Part shown: positions 26,256-35,097 of the stretch, piece by piece
Position numbering within the stretch: position 1 is the stretch's first letter
Layout: every line of letters begins with the position of its first letter
Source of the DNA: Mucilaginibacter phyllosphaerae
Lineage (GTDB): Bacteria; Bacteroidota; Bacteroidia; Sphingobacteriales; Sphingobacteriaceae
Direction of reading: 5' to 3'
Length of the DNA: 64,000 bases
Assembly (NCBI RefSeq): GCF_004378255.1
Contig: NZ_SNQG01000001.1
Location: 682,001-746,000 of the forward strand
Notes under the pieces: generated by a model
Told to the model about the DNA's origin: nothing
Database searches by the model: none
Seen by the model: only the letters and a program-made list of their open reading frames with translations
Made by a program: the position numbers and the translations under genes

Positions 26256-26360
26256 TGCAATTTCCTCCCTCGGTAAGATGCAGGAAGGATTTCATGAATA
26301 ATGTATAAACCCCTCCCTCCCTATGCGCAGCCCTACTCGCCCCTCCCAAGGGCGAGAATA
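26256..26360. repeat. GC-rich intergenic repeat (CCTCCCT family), copy 1
   Basis: Blocks TTTCCTCCCTCGG and CCCCTCCCTCCC with CCCCTCCCAAGGG, in the gap between two convergent genes. Related words occur at 33379-33460, 37911-38016 and 48270-48380. Confidence 0.6.
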
Positions 26361-26407
26361 GAATTATCTATTTCGATCTCTAATCTCCAAACACTAATCT
26401 CTAATAA

Positions 26408-27133
26408 CTACCGCAGATCAAACAAATTATCTACTCCAAGTATTTTTCGTGAGGTAAAACCTTCACCGTATTTGGTGTTGATGCTTTTGCCAAACTCGCG
26501 GCCGCGGCCATTGATCTGTTCAATAAAATCAGGAGAAGAAATGTAGGTTTGGGGCTCATCCTCACTATAATCCGGGCTGTGGAATTGCGAACTATAGGCG
26601 TAAACACTTTCGATCTTCTTGTCCCAAAACTCAGTTACATCCACAATAATATCGGGTTTAATATACCTGTCTTGTATAAAATGCAGCACCTGCGTTGGGC
26701 GCCATGGCTCCTGCGATTGCCCGTCCTCAAAAGTTTCTATCCGCCGCAAGCCCGATAAAAAGGCTGCTGCCTCTACCAGTTCGTTAGCCCGCCCATGATC
26801 CGGGTGGCGGTCATGATAAGCGTTGGTGATCACAATTTCCGGCTGATACTTGCGTATAGCGGCAATAACCTTTAGCTGATACGCTTGGGTGTTGGTAAAA
26901 AAACCATCGGGCAGGGCCAGGTTCTCCCTAACGGCAAGGCCCAAAATACGGGCGGCCTTTGCGGCTTCCTTATCACGGATCTCTGCCGAGCCACGGGTGC
27001 CGAGTTCGCCGCGGGTAAGGTCGGCAATGCCCACCTTGTGGCCAAGCTTTATATGTTTTAACAGGGTGCCTGCGCAACCCAGTTCGGCGTCATCCGGGTG
27101 TACGGGTAAAACCAGAATATCTAATTTAAGCAT
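26408..27133 (-). CDS. bshB1: Bacillithiol biosynthesis deacetylase BshB1 (PIG-L family)
   Basis: 241 residues. PIG-L zinc motif PVHPDDAELGCAG (H-P-D-D) is near the start, LTRGELGTRGSAEIRDKEA and NAYHDRHPDHGRANELV (second zinc His pair) follow, and FHSPDYSEDEPQTYIS marks the BshB1 subgroup. It removes acetyl from GlcNAc-malate to give GlcN-malate, the second step of bacillithiol synthesis. It is the last gene of an operon with a glutathione-peroxidase-like gene 6 bp upstream, so thiol synthesis and peroxide reduction are linked here. Confidence 0.9.
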   Translation of the reverse strand: MLKLDILVLPVHPDDAELGCAGTLLKHIKLGHKVGIADLTRGELGTRGSAEIRDKEAAKAARILGLAVRENLALPDGFFTNTQAYQLKVIAAIRKYQPEIVITNAYHDRHPDHGRANELVEAAAFLSGLRRIETFEDGQSQEPWRPTQVLHFIQDRYIKPDIIVDVTEFWDKKIESVYAYSSQFHSPDYSEDEPQTYISSPDFIEQINGRGREFGKSINTKYGEGFTSRKILGVDNLFDLR

Positions 27134-27139
27134 AAAATA

Positions 27140-27646
27140 TTATTTTTCGGGTTCAGCAGTTAACAGGCGCTGTATCCTCTTCCTGATCTTGGCTGATGTG
27201 GGTTTGGTGAACGGATAAAAAAAGTCGGCCAGGTGCCCGTTCCTGTCAATAAGGTATTTGTGAAAATTCCAGCGGGGTTTAGAATTGATCCTGCCGTTCT
27301 CGTTCTTATCCGCTAAAAACTTATAAAGGGGTATGGCATACTGCCCCCTCACCCTTGCTTTTTCAAATATGGTGATGTTACTGCCATAATTGCTGCAAAA
27401 GGTTGCAATAGCGTCGCCTTCAAGCGGCTCCTGGCCGCCAAAATCATTTGAGGGGAAAGCCAGTATCTCCAGGTCTTTGTCGCCAAATTCTTTTTTAAGA
27501 TCGGTAAGTTCCTGCAGTTGGGGGGTAAAGCCGCATTGTGATGCAATGTTTACAATAAGGATCACCTTGTTGCTGTAACTGGCAAGGCTAACCTGTTCGC
27601 CGTTCAGCTTTTCTACTGTAAACTGGTAAATGCTATCTTTATCCAT
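27140..27646 (-). CDS. Glutathione peroxidase family (thiol peroxidase)
   Basis: 168 residues. The catalytic Cys is in VNIASQCGFTPQ, the Gln in LAFPSNDFGGQEP and the Trp-Asn in KPRWNFHKYLIDRNG, so the tetrad is complete. Cys replaces selenocysteine, and bacterial members usually use thioredoxin or another thiol. Next to bshB1, bacillithiol is a possible electron source (inference). Its ATG abuts the stop of the upstream DUF4294 gene. Confidence 0.92.
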   Translation of the reverse strand: MDKDSIYQFTVEKLNGEQVSLASYSNKVILIVNIASQCGFTPQLQELTDLKKEFGDKDLEILAFPSNDFGGQEPLEGDAIATFCSNYGSNITIFEKARVRGQYAIPLYKFLADKNENGRINSKPRWNFHKYLIDRNGHLADFFYPFTKPTSAKIRKRIQRLLTAEPEK

Positions 27647-28264
27647 TTAATTAGAGCTGGAAACATAACCGGCGCTATTTAAAATAGCCTCGATGTCGTG
27701 CTCTTCGGTAGCATCATATGTTTCTTTTAAATTATGCCCGAAAAGGCGGGCAACAGATTGGAAAAGGAAAGCGTTAAACCCGCCTTTAAGTTCTTTAGCT
27801 AAGGCAAAGCTGGTATTACCTGTTTCGCGGCTAACCAGTTTTATCAGTACCTCGCCCTGGCTTATCGTTAAATTTTTAATATCCTTGTTAAACAGTGTTT
27901 TTATCTCGCTTTCGCAGGCTTTCATCAGTTCCTTCTGCTTTTTTTTATCACCGGTAAGGGCAAGGTCGCGCTGCAGCTGGCGGTAGCGTTGCCCCGCAAA
28001 ACGCGCATAAGGCAATACCTTAAGCACATTGTAGCGCAGGCGCAGGTAGTTTAGCCTATCCTGCTCGCTGGCAAAAATACGTGTGTCAACAATACGCACC
28101 TCGGGCGCTACGATCCAGGGCACCAGTTCACCGTCAAGTTTGGTCATGTAAACTTTGGTGGTATCATTTTTGCCAAGTATTACAGGCTTTGCAGGTTGAT
28201 CATCCTGGGCTTTTAAAGTGCCCAGTGCGCAACAAAACATCAAAAGCAAAACAATAAATTTCAT
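27647..28264 (-). CDS. DUF4294 family exported protein
   Basis: 205 residues with a signal peptide (LLLMFCCALGTLKAQ). DUF4294 features: KLDGELVPWIVAPEVRIVD, YLRLRYNVLKVLPYA and the C-terminal FGHNLKETYDATEEHDIEAIL. It is found only in Bacteroidota as far as I know; function is unknown. It is the first gene of the DUF4294-gpx-bshB1 operon, with promoter element TAATTTTG 14 nt upstream of its ATG. Confidence 0.88.
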   Translation of the reverse strand: MKFIVLLLMFCCALGTLKAQDDQPAKPVILGKNDTTKVYMTKLDGELVPWIVAPEVRIVDTRIFASEQDRLNYLRLRYNVLKVLPYARFAGQRYRQLQRDLALTGDKKKQKELMKACESEIKTLFNKDIKNLTISQGEVLIKLVSRETGNTSFALAKELKGGFNAFLFQSVARLFGHNLKETYDATEEHDIEAILNSAGYVSSSN

Positions 28265-28278
28265 ATTTTTACCTGATA

Positions 28279-28286
28279 CAAAATTA
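28279..28286 (-). promoter_or_regulatory. -7 element TAATTTTG for the DUF4294-gpx-bshB1 operon
   Basis: Full TAnnTTTG match, 14 nt upstream of the first ATG. Confidence 0.55.
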
Positions 28287-28371
28287 ACGCATTTTATTTT
28301 GTTATTTTATAATTACCCGCAATAATAATTATTGTTTACGGGTTTATGATATATAATACGCAAACTGTTAC

Positions 28372-30594
28372 ATGAAAGATTTAGTGATTGACCTGGAAGC
28401 CGAAAAAAAAGAGATCCTGAAAAGGTACCGGGCATTGCTGCGTGCAAGTAAATCTACCCTGCAAAAGGGCGATAAACGCATGATACGCAAGGCTTTTGAA
28501 ATGGCCCTGGAAAGCCACAAGGATATGCGCCGTAAAAGCGGCGAGCCCTATATATACCACCCTATTGCGGTAGCCCAGATAGCTGCCGAAGAGATAGGCC
28601 TGGGTACCACATCCATTGTGTGTGCGCTGCTGCATGATGTGGTAGAAGATACCGATGTTACGCTGGAAGATATTGAACTGGAATTTGGCAAAAAGGTAGC
28701 CAAGATCATTGATGGGCTTACCAAAATATCGGGAGTATTTGATACCAACAGCTCGCTGCAGGCCGAAAACTTTCGGAAGATGCTGCTTACCCTGGCAGAT
28801 GATGTGCGGGTGATCCTGATAAAACTGGCCGACAGGTTACACAACATGCGTACGATGGAGTTTATGCCGCGGGATAAGCAGCTGAAGCTGTCATCAGAAA
28901 CGGTGTACCTGTATGCCCCCCTTGCCCACCGGCTGGGTTTATACGCCATAAAATCTGAGTTGGAAGACCTGTCCATGAAATACATGGAGCGCGAAACTTA
29001 CCAGTTCATCAAAAACAAACTGAACGAGAAAAAAACCGAGCGCGAAAAATTCATTCGTGATTTTATTGACCCCGTAAGCAAGGTATTGGCCAGCCAGGAT
29101 GTACACGGCGAACTTTTCGGCCGCCCAAAATCCATCCACTCCATCTGGAACAAGATGAAGAAAAAGGCCATCCCGTTTGAGGAAGTGTATGACCTTTTTG
29201 CCATCCGGATCATACTGGACAGCACGCCCGAGAATGAAAAGGCCGATTGCTGGAAGGCCTACTCGATAGTGACCGACCTGTACCGCCCTAACCCCGACAG
29301 GCTGCGCGACTGGATCTCATCGCCCAAAGCAAACGGGTACGAATCCCTGCATACCACTGTTATGGGCCCGCGCGGGCAATGGGTAGAAGTACAGATCCGT
29401 ACCAAACGGATGAACGAGATTGCCGAAAAAGGTTTTGCCGCCCATTGGAAGTACAAGGAATCATCTACCGATAGCGGGCTTGACCTATGGGTGCAAAAGG
29501 TGAGGGATATGCTGAAAAATCCCGACTCTAACGCCCTCGACTTTCTGGATGATTTTAAGATGAACCTGTTTAGCGACGAGATCTTCATCTTTACCCCAAA
29601 AGGCGCGCTGATACAATTGCCGCTGAATGCAACCGCCCTGGATTTTGCCTTCGAGATCCACACCGATGTGGGCGCCAGCTGTATAGGCGCCAAAGTAAAC
29701 CATAAACTGGTGCCGTTAAGCTATAAGCTGCAAAACGGCGATCAGGTAGAGATCATCACATCGGGCAAGCAAACGCCCAAAGAGGACTGGCTGAACTTTG
29801 TGGTTACGGCCAAAGCCAAAGCCAAAATAAAATCGGCCCTTAAGGAGGAACGCCGCAAAATTGCCGACGACGGTAAAGAGATACTGGAGCGTAAGATGAA
29901 ATCTATCAAGCTTACCTACAACTCCGAAAACCTGCACAAACTGAGTTACTACTTTAAGTTAACTTCTACGCAGGACCTGTTTTACAATGTGGCCAAAGGC
30001 CTGATTGATATGAAGGACCTGAAAGAGTATCAGGCGTCGGAAAAGATCATTGAGAACAAACCGCAGGATAAAATTGAGCATGAGCAGCTGCAGAGTATCG
30101 TACGTAATATTAAAACAAAAGATAGCGATGTTTTACTTTTTGGCGAGGACCTGCAAAAGATAGATTACAAGCTGGCCAACTGCTGTAACCCTATTCCCGG
30201 CGATGATGTATTTGGCTTTGTAACTGTAAGTGATGGTATCAAGATACACCGCACCAACTGCCCTAACGCTGCCAAACTGATGGCTAACTACGGTTACCGT
30301 ATTGTAAAAGCTAAATGGACCAAACAGCTGGAACTGGCCTTTTTAACCGGCCTGCGTATTACGGGTATTGATGATGTTGGTTTAATAAATAAGCTTACTA
30401 CCGTTATATCTAACGATTTTAAGGTGAACATCCGCTCGATCACAGTTGATAGCGATAACGGCATCTTTGAAGGATCTATCATGGTTTACGTGAACGATAC
30501 CGAGCACCTGGATAACCTGATCAAAAAACTGAACCAGGTGAAAGGCATCACCTCCGTTATCCGTTTTGATTCTGTTGTTGAGAAAGCATCTTAA
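28372..30594 (+). CDS. Bifunctional (p)ppGpp synthetase/hydrolase (RelA/SpoT)
   Basis: 740 residues with the long Rel layout. The HD hydrolase domain has intact HPIAVAQIAAEE and LLHDVVEDTDVTLEDI. The synthetase domain has GRPKSIHSIWNKMK, NGYESLHTTV and VEVQIRTKRMNEIAEKGFAAHW. TGS follows (FIFTPKGALIQLP), then a conserved-Cys region (ANCCNPIPGDDVFGFV) and a C-terminal ACT domain. Both activities look intact, so it is likely the main stringent-response enzyme. No canonical -7 element is seen upstream. fur follows after 130 bp with its own promoter. Confidence 0.95.
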   Translation: MKDLVIDLEAEKKEILKRYRALLRASKSTLQKGDKRMIRKAFEMALESHKDMRRKSGEPYIYHPIAVAQIAAEEIGLGTTSIVCALLHDVVEDTDVTLEDIELEFGKKVAKIIDGLTKISGVFDTNSSLQAENFRKMLLTLADDVRVILIKLADRLHNMRTMEFMPRDKQLKLSSETVYLYAPLAHRLGLYAIKSELEDLSMKYMERETYQFIKNKLNEKKTEREKFIRDFIDPVSKVLASQDVHGELFGRPKSIHSIWNKMKKKAIPFEEVYDLFAIRIILDSTPENEKADCWKAYSIVTDLYRPNPDRLRDWISSPKANGYESLHTTVMGPRGQWVEVQIRTKRMNEIAEKGFAAHWKYKESSTDSGLDLWVQKVRDMLKNPDSNALDFLDDFKMNLFSDEIFIFTPKGALIQLPLNATALDFAFEIHTDVGASCIGAKVNHKLVPLSYKLQNGDQVEIITSGKQTPKEDWLNFVVTAKAKAKIKSALKEERRKIADDGKEILERKMKSIKLTYNSENLHKLSYYFKLTSTQDLFYNVAKGLIDMKDLKEYQASEKIIENKPQDKIEHEQLQSIVRNIKTKDSDVLLFGEDLQKIDYKLANCCNPIPGDDVFGFVTVSDGIKIHRTNCPNAAKLMANYGYRIVKAKWTKQLELAFLTGLRITGIDDVGLINKLTTVISNDFKVNIRSITVDSDNGIFEGSIMVYVNDTEHLDNLIKKLNQVKGITSVIRFDSVVEKAS

Positions 30595-30699
30595 GTATTA
30601 TATAACTACTGAGTTATTGGGCAGGAAATTACTTATTAACATCCGATAGCTACGCCTGCAACTTAATCAACAGAATCAGCTAAAAACTAAAATAATTAA

Positions 30700-30707
30700 T
30701 ACCTTTG
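30700..30707 (+). promoter_or_regulatory. -7 promoter element TACCTTTG for fur
   Basis: Full TAnnTTTG match, 20 nt before the fur ATG at 30728. Confidence 0.6.
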
Positions 30708-30727
30708 CTTTTTGTTAATTTAACATT

Positions 30728-31198
30728 ATGCCTGTACAGGAAACCATTGCGCTGGTAAAAAAGATTTTTGAGGCCTATCTTGAAAATAAAAGCCTGAGGA
30801 AAACCCCGGAGCGTTTTGCCATATTGGAAGAAATATACTCAAGGACAGACCATTTTGATGTGGAATCGTTATACATCCACATGAAAAATAAAAAATACCG
30901 CGTAAGCCGCGCTACGGTTTACAACACCCTTGAGTTACTGGTATCATGTGATTTGGTTACCAAGCACCAGTTTGGTAAAAACATGGCCCAGTTCGAAAAA
31001 TCATACGGCTACAAGCAGCACGACCATATTATTTGCATTGATTGCGGCAAGGTAGTTGAGTTTTGCGATCCGCGTATCCAGCAGATCCAGAGCATGATGG
31101 GCGATATTTTAAAATTCGAAATAAAACATCACTCTTTAAACTTATACGGTAACTGCACCAAACTGCGCGAAGGCTTTTGCGATAGAAAGGTATCGTAA
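30728..31198 (+). CDS. fur: Fur family transcriptional regulator
   Basis: 156 residues. The winged helix ([14 protein letters not shown], then [20 protein letters not shown]) is followed by the metal-binding dimerisation domain: [20 protein letters not shown] with a C-x2-C pair, and a second Cys pair in [17 protein letters not shown]. Fur proteins repress iron (or zinc/peroxide) genes; which metal is sensed cannot be fixed. Its stop is 2 bp from an AbiE-like pair and thence purA, so all four may be one transcript. Confidence 0.92.
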   Translation: MPVQETIALVKKIFEAYLENKSLRKTPERFAILEEIYSRTDHFDVESLYIHMKNKKYRVSRATVYNTLELLVSCDLVTKHQFGKNMAQFEKSYGYKQHDHIICIDCGKVVEFCDPRIQQIQSMMGDILKFEIKHHSLNLYGNCTKLREGFCDRKVS

Positions 31199-31200
31199 TA

Positions 31201-31494
31201 ATGAATAAACCTATTTTAAGTAAACAAGCATTTTGGGATGTTGATATGGATAGTATCGACTTTGAAAAGCATGCTGTACATGTAGTTGAAAAAGTTATAG
31301 AAAGAGGCAAAGCCGAGGATTTTGATAACTTGCTAAAATTCTACGGGTTCAAAAAAGTTGGAGAGTTAGCTCAACAAGCACATTGGTTATCTGACATTAG
31401 CATAAATTTTTGCTGTACTTTATTTAAGATTAAACCTACCGATTTTAGATGTTACGAAAAGAAACAGTTGAACCAGCAACACTGGAACTTCTAA
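31201..31494 (+). CDS. Small protein upstream of the AbiEii-like toxin; possible antitoxin (DUF6922-like)
   Basis: 97 residues: KQAFWDVDMDSIDFEKHAVHVV and IERGKAEDFDNLLKFYG resemble the DUF6922 proteins that pair with AbiEii-like genes in Bacteroidota. FYGFKKVGELAQQAHWLSD could be a short helix-turn-helix. It starts 2 bp after fur and overlaps the next gene by 46 nt in another frame. An antitoxin role is inferred from position. The base composition is more AT-rich than fur and purA. Confidence 0.7.
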   Translation: MNKPILSKQAFWDVDMDSIDFEKHAVHVVEKVIERGKAEDFDNLLKFYGFKKVGELAQQAHWLSDISINFCCTLFKIKPTDFRCYEKKQLNQQHWNF

Positions 31495-32078
31495 ACAAAC
31501 TTGTTTCGATAAAAGAGTTACAGCAATTTAGATTGGTAGGCGGCACCGCACTCTCACTTTTCTACGGACACAGAAAATCGATTGATTTAGACTTGTTTAC
31601 CGACTCCCAATTCGAAAAAGATCTATTAGTAGAAACATTAAATGATAATTTTGACAGGATTATCACCACAAATGATAGATCTAAATTAATTTATCAATGC
31701 ATTATAAACAATGTGAAAGTTGATTTTGTAGCGGTAAAGGACCCTTTTCTTTATCCGGCACAAATTGTTGATAATATACCGTTTGCCGATATTAAAGATT
31801 TAATAGCTTTGAAGCTTAATGCTGTAAAAGGCCGGGGGGTAAAAAAAGACTTTTGGGATATAGCAAAACTTTTGCAATTCTTTTCGTTTGATGATCAATT
31901 TCAATATTATCATGATAGATATCCATATGATGATACCTTTGCAGTTATCCGGTCTGTAGTTTATTTTACCGATGCAGAAAACACTATTGACCCGGAATGT
32001 TTAGATGGTATGACTTGGGATAAAGTTAAAATCACAATTACAAAAGCTTTAGACGAATATTATAAAAAGAAAAATTAA
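31449..32078 (+). CDS. AbiEii/AbiGii-type nucleotidyltransferase toxin
   Basis: 209 residues. The nucleotidyltransferase core is FRLVGGTALSLFYGHRKSIDLDLFTD with the catalytic D-L-D, followed by NVKVDFVAVKDPF and IKDLIALKLNAVKGRGVKKDFWDIAKLLQ (the K-K-D-F-W-D motif). AbiEii toxins transfer nucleotides and cause growth arrest in type IV toxin-antitoxin systems. The start at 31449 lies inside the upstream gene. Its stop overlaps the purA ATG (TAATG), an unusually tight tie between a toxin and an essential gene. Confidence 0.87.
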   Translation: MLRKETVEPATLELLNKLVSIKELQQFRLVGGTALSLFYGHRKSIDLDLFTDSQFEKDLLVETLNDNFDRIITTNDRSKLIYQCIINNVKVDFVAVKDPFLYPAQIVDNIPFADIKDLIALKLNAVKGRGVKKDFWDIAKLLQFFSFDDQFQYYHDRYPYDDTFAVIRSVVYFTDAENTIDPECLDGMTWDKVKITITKALDEYYKKKN

Positions 32079-33355
32079 TGGCTGTTGACGTATTATTAGG
32101 CCTCCAGTGGGGCGACGAAGGTAAAGGTAAAATTGTTGACGTACTAAGCGCAGGTTATGACCTGATAGCTCGTTTCCAGGGCGGGCCCAATGCCGGCCAC
32201 ACTTTAGAATTTGAAGGTAAAAAGTTTGTACTGAACACCATCCCTTCGGGCATTTTCTTTGATAACACCATGAACCTGATTGGTAACGGTGTGGTTATTG
32301 ATCCTATCACCCTTAAAAAAGAACTTGATAAATTAAAGGATGCAGGGCACGACCTGCTGGCTAAAAAGAATTTGATGATCGCTAAAAAAGCACATCTTAT
32401 TTTGCCAACCCACCAACTGCTGGATGCCGCATCTGAAAAGAAAATGGGCGACGGTAAAATTGGTTCTACCTTAAAAGGTATCGGCCCAACTTATATGGAT
32501 AAAACCGGCCGTAATGGCTTACGCATCGGCGATATTACCCTAACGGATTTTAAAGAAAAATATCAGAAACTGGTTGATAAACATACCTCGATGCTGCAAG
32601 CCATGTATGGCGAAGTAGCTGATTTCAGCGAGCGCGAAGCAGCATTTTTTGAGGCTATTGAACTGATCAAGCAGTTTCCGCTGGTTGATAGCGAGCATTT
32701 GGTTAACCAATATATTAAAGACGGTAAAAAAGTACTGGCAGAAGGTGCACAAGGCGCTATGCTGGATATTGATTTTGGATCTTATCCGTTTGTTACGTCA
32801 TCAAACACAACTGCTGCAGGCGCTTGTACCGGTTTAGGCATTGCCCCAAAACAAATTGGTGATGTAATTGGCATTTTTAAAGCTTATTGTACCCGCGTGG
32901 GTGGCGGCCCCTTCCCTACCGAATTAAATGATGAAACCGGCGAAGAACTACGCCGCATTGGCCACGAGTTTGGCGCTACCACCGGCAGGCCACGCCGTAC
33001 CGGTTGGATTGATTTACCTGCATTAAAATATGCTATTATGCTTAACGGTGTTACCCAAATGGTAATGACCAAAGCGGATGTGCTAAGCGGTTTTGACAAG
33101 ATTTACGCCTGCACACATTACAACTATTTAGGCGAACAAATTGATTACATGCCGTATGATATTTGCTCGGTGGATGCCGTGCCCGTATTAAAGGAAATTG
33201 ATGGCTGGCACGAAGATATTACCGGCATCAACGAACTGAACGAAATTCCCGCAAAACTGCAATCATACATTGAGTTTTTAGAAGCCGAACTGCAAGTGCC
33301 TATCAAATGGTTATCTGTAGGCCCGGATAGAAAACAAACCTTGGTATTGCACTAA
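32078..33355 (+). CDS. purA: Adenylosuccinate synthetase
   Basis: 425 residues, full length. GLQWGDEGKGKIVDVL (GTP loop and catalytic Asp), GGPNAGHTLEF (catalytic His), GIGPTYMDKTGRNGLRIGD, GAQGAMLDIDFGSYPFVTSSNT and GRPRRTGWIDLP are all intact. It joins IMP and aspartate using GTP, the first committed step to AMP. The ATG overlaps the toxin stop by one base and I see no separate promoter, so its expression probably depends on read-through from fur. Confidence 0.97.
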   Translation: MAVDVLLGLQWGDEGKGKIVDVLSAGYDLIARFQGGPNAGHTLEFEGKKFVLNTIPSGIFFDNTMNLIGNGVVIDPITLKKELDKLKDAGHDLLAKKNLMIAKKAHLILPTHQLLDAASEKKMGDGKIGSTLKGIGPTYMDKTGRNGLRIGDITLTDFKEKYQKLVDKHTSMLQAMYGEVADFSEREAAFFEAIELIKQFPLVDSEHLVNQYIKDGKKVLAEGAQGAMLDIDFGSYPFVTSSNTTAAGACTGLGIAPKQIGDVIGIFKAYCTRVGGGPFPTELNDETGEELRRIGHEFGATTGRPRRTGWIDLPALKYAIMLNGVTQMVMTKADVLSGFDKIYACTHYNYLGEQIDYMPYDICSVDAVPVLKEIDGWHEDITGINELNEIPAKLQSYIEFLEAELQVPIKWLSVGPDRKQTLVLH

Positions 33356-33378
33356 GAAAAGAAAAGTGCGGCGGCATT

Positions 33379-33460
33379 GCGCAATTCCTTCCCTCGGGAA
33401 GGAGGAGGAAGGGGTTTCGTCGCTTTATTAACCCTCCCTGCCCTCCCAGGGGAGGGAATT
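33379..33460. repeat. GC-rich intergenic repeat (CCTCCCT family), copy 2
   Basis: GCAATTCCTTCCCTCGGG followed by GGAAGGAGGAGG, then CCCTCCCTGCCCTCCC with GGGGAGGGAATT. The inverted C-rich and G-rich blocks can pair. It lies between purA and the purA terminator. Confidence 0.6.
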
Positions 33461-33476
33461 AAAAATTTAAAAACAT

Positions 33477-33510
33477 ATAAAAGGCCTCGATTTATCGGGG
33501 CCTTTTATAT
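33477..33510 (+). terminator. Terminator between purA and pabB
   Basis: AAAAGGCCTCGA pairs with TCGGGGCCTTTT (one G-U) around TTTA; it ends just 14 bp before the pabB -7 element. Confidence 0.88.
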
Positions 33511-33519
33511 TTAGTTATC

Positions 33520-33527
33520 TATTTTTG
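33520..33527 (+). promoter_or_regulatory. -7 element TATTTTTG, 4 nt before the pabB GTG
   Basis: Full TAnnTTTG match. CCCT then GTG follows at 33532. The terminator immediately upstream isolates this promoter from purA. Confidence 0.65.
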
Positions 33528-33531
33528 CCCT

Positions 33532-34800
33532 GTGATAACCCAGGTAACCGACGTAGCTGTATTTAAACAAAAGGCACTTGCCTGGGCCGCTACATTTGAT
33601 ACTGCCTGCTACCTGGACAGCAACAGCTTTAACGACCCTTACGGCAAGTTTGATACAATTATAGCTGTTGGTGCCAAAGCAGAACTAACGGCCACTGCAG
33701 GCGATGCCTTTGCACAGCTATCGGAATTTAAAAAAAGTAACCCTGGCTTTATTACCGGTTTTTTTGGTTACGACCTGAAAAACGAAACAGAGCAGCTCCA
33801 GTCAAACAATCCGGACCACCTTAACTTCCCCGACCTGTACTTTTTTGCACCTGAGATCCTGATCAGCGCACGAGAAAACACGGTCGAGATAATTGGGGAA
33901 AATGAAGAAGAAATTTGGATGGCCATAGAGCGTTTGAGTTTCTCTTCGGGCACACAAAAAGCCGCTGTTAACTTACAAGCGCGTTTCAGCAGGGATGAGT
34001 ATATCAAAACGGTAGAAAAGATCAAAAACCACATTATCCGCGGGGATATTTATGTAACTAATTTTTGTCAAGAGCTTTATGCGGAAGATACGGAGATCGA
34101 CCCGTTGTCTATCTTTAAAAATCTTAATAGCTTGTCGCCCACCCCATTTTCTACTTTTTTTAAGTGGAACGGCAACTACATGATGTGCGCCTCGCCGGAG
34201 CGGTTTTTGGCGAAACGGGGCAATAAATTGATCTCGCAACCCATAAAAGGTACGGCAAGGCGCGATGCAGACGACACCGTTGATAAAACCATTATTGAAG
34301 AACTGCGCAACCACCCCAAAGAACTGCAGGAAAACGTGATGATAGTAGACCTGGTGCGTAACGACCTTACCCACTCGGCCAAACCCGGAACAGTAAAAAC
34401 CGAGGGGCTTTACGGCATCCAAAGTTTTAAACAGGTACATCAAATGGTATCTACCATAGTATGCGAATTGCGGGATGAGGTATCGGCTATAGACGCTATT
34501 AAAAACACCTTCCCGATGGGCAGCATGACAGGTGCACCAAAAATAAGCGCCATGCAACTGATGGAGCAGTATGAACGCAGCAAACGCGGCGTATATTCCG
34601 GCGCAATAGGTTATTTCAGTGCCGATGGAGATTTTGATTTTAACGTAGTGATCCGCACCCTGCTATATAATAGCGCCAAAAAGTATTTATCGTTTCAGGT
34701 AGGCAGTGCTATCACCTATCACGCCAATGCCGCACAGGAGTATGAAGAATGTTTGCTAAAAGCCAAAGCTATTTTAGAAGTGCTGGGGGGTAAAAGATAA
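33532..34800 (+). CDS. pabB: Aminodeoxychorismate synthase component I
   Basis: 422 residues from GTG; the first in-frame ATG is past residue 120. The chorismate-binding domain has FSRDEYIKTVEKIKNHIIRGDIYVTNF, SPERFLAKRGNKLISQPIKGTARR, VMIVDLVRNDLTHSAKPGTV, FPMGSMTGAPKISAMQLMEQYE and SGAIGYFSADGDFDFNVVIRT. The PIKGT motif fits PabB rather than anthranilate synthase. With the glutaminase PabA it aminates chorismate on the way to folate; the lyase candidate is at 20.9 kb. A glutaminase gene is not in the window. Confidence 0.9.
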   Translation: MITQVTDVAVFKQKALAWAATFDTACYLDSNSFNDPYGKFDTIIAVGAKAELTATAGDAFAQLSEFKKSNPGFITGFFGYDLKNETEQLQSNNPDHLNFPDLYFFAPEILISARENTVEIIGENEEEIWMAIERLSFSSGTQKAAVNLQARFSRDEYIKTVEKIKNHIIRGDIYVTNFCQELYAEDTEIDPLSIFKNLNSLSPTPFSTFFKWNGNYMMCASPERFLAKRGNKLISQPIKGTARRDADDTVDKTIIEELRNHPKELQENVMIVDLVRNDLTHSAKPGTVKTEGLYGIQSFKQVHQMVSTIVCELRDEVSAIDAIKNTFPMGSMTGAPKISAMQLMEQYERSKRGVYSGAIGYFSADGDFDFNVVIRTLLYNSAKKYLSFQVGSAITYHANAAQEYEECLLKAKAILEVLGGKR

Positions 34801-34854
34801 GCACTAATTGTTCGTTCAATTTAAAATTGTTATTTTTACTTAAATCATAAAGCA

Positions 34855-35097
34855 ATGTCATTACAATATATTTCTGATGATTCAGGTAACCACACTGCTG
34901 TAATTATCCCAATTAACGAATGGAATGAGATAACTGCAAAGCATGAGGATATAAAAACATTACTACAAGAATCTGTTGTTAAATCCGGGCCTAAGAAAAA
35001 ACCGTCTGAATTCGCCGGGATACTTAATAAAGAACTTGCAAAGCAAATGATTGTGGATATTGAAAAAGATCGTGGAGAGTGGGAAAGACGTTTTTAA
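34855..35097 (+). CDS. Antitoxin-like protein paired with a PIN toxin (VapB-like)
   Basis: 80 residues. The start LQYISDDSGNHTAVIIPINEWNEI resembles the N-terminal strand/helix of Phd/RelB-type or Bacteroidota VapB-like antitoxins, and the C-terminal part is charged (KELAKQMIVDIEKDRGEWERR) as for a toxin-wrapping tail. The last 19 nt overlap the PIN gene. Antitoxin assignment rests on this arrangement. Confidence 0.72.
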   Translation: MSLQYISDDSGNHTAVIIPINEWNEITAKHEDIKTLLQESVVKSGPKKKPSEFAGILNKELAKQMIVDIEKDRGEWERRF

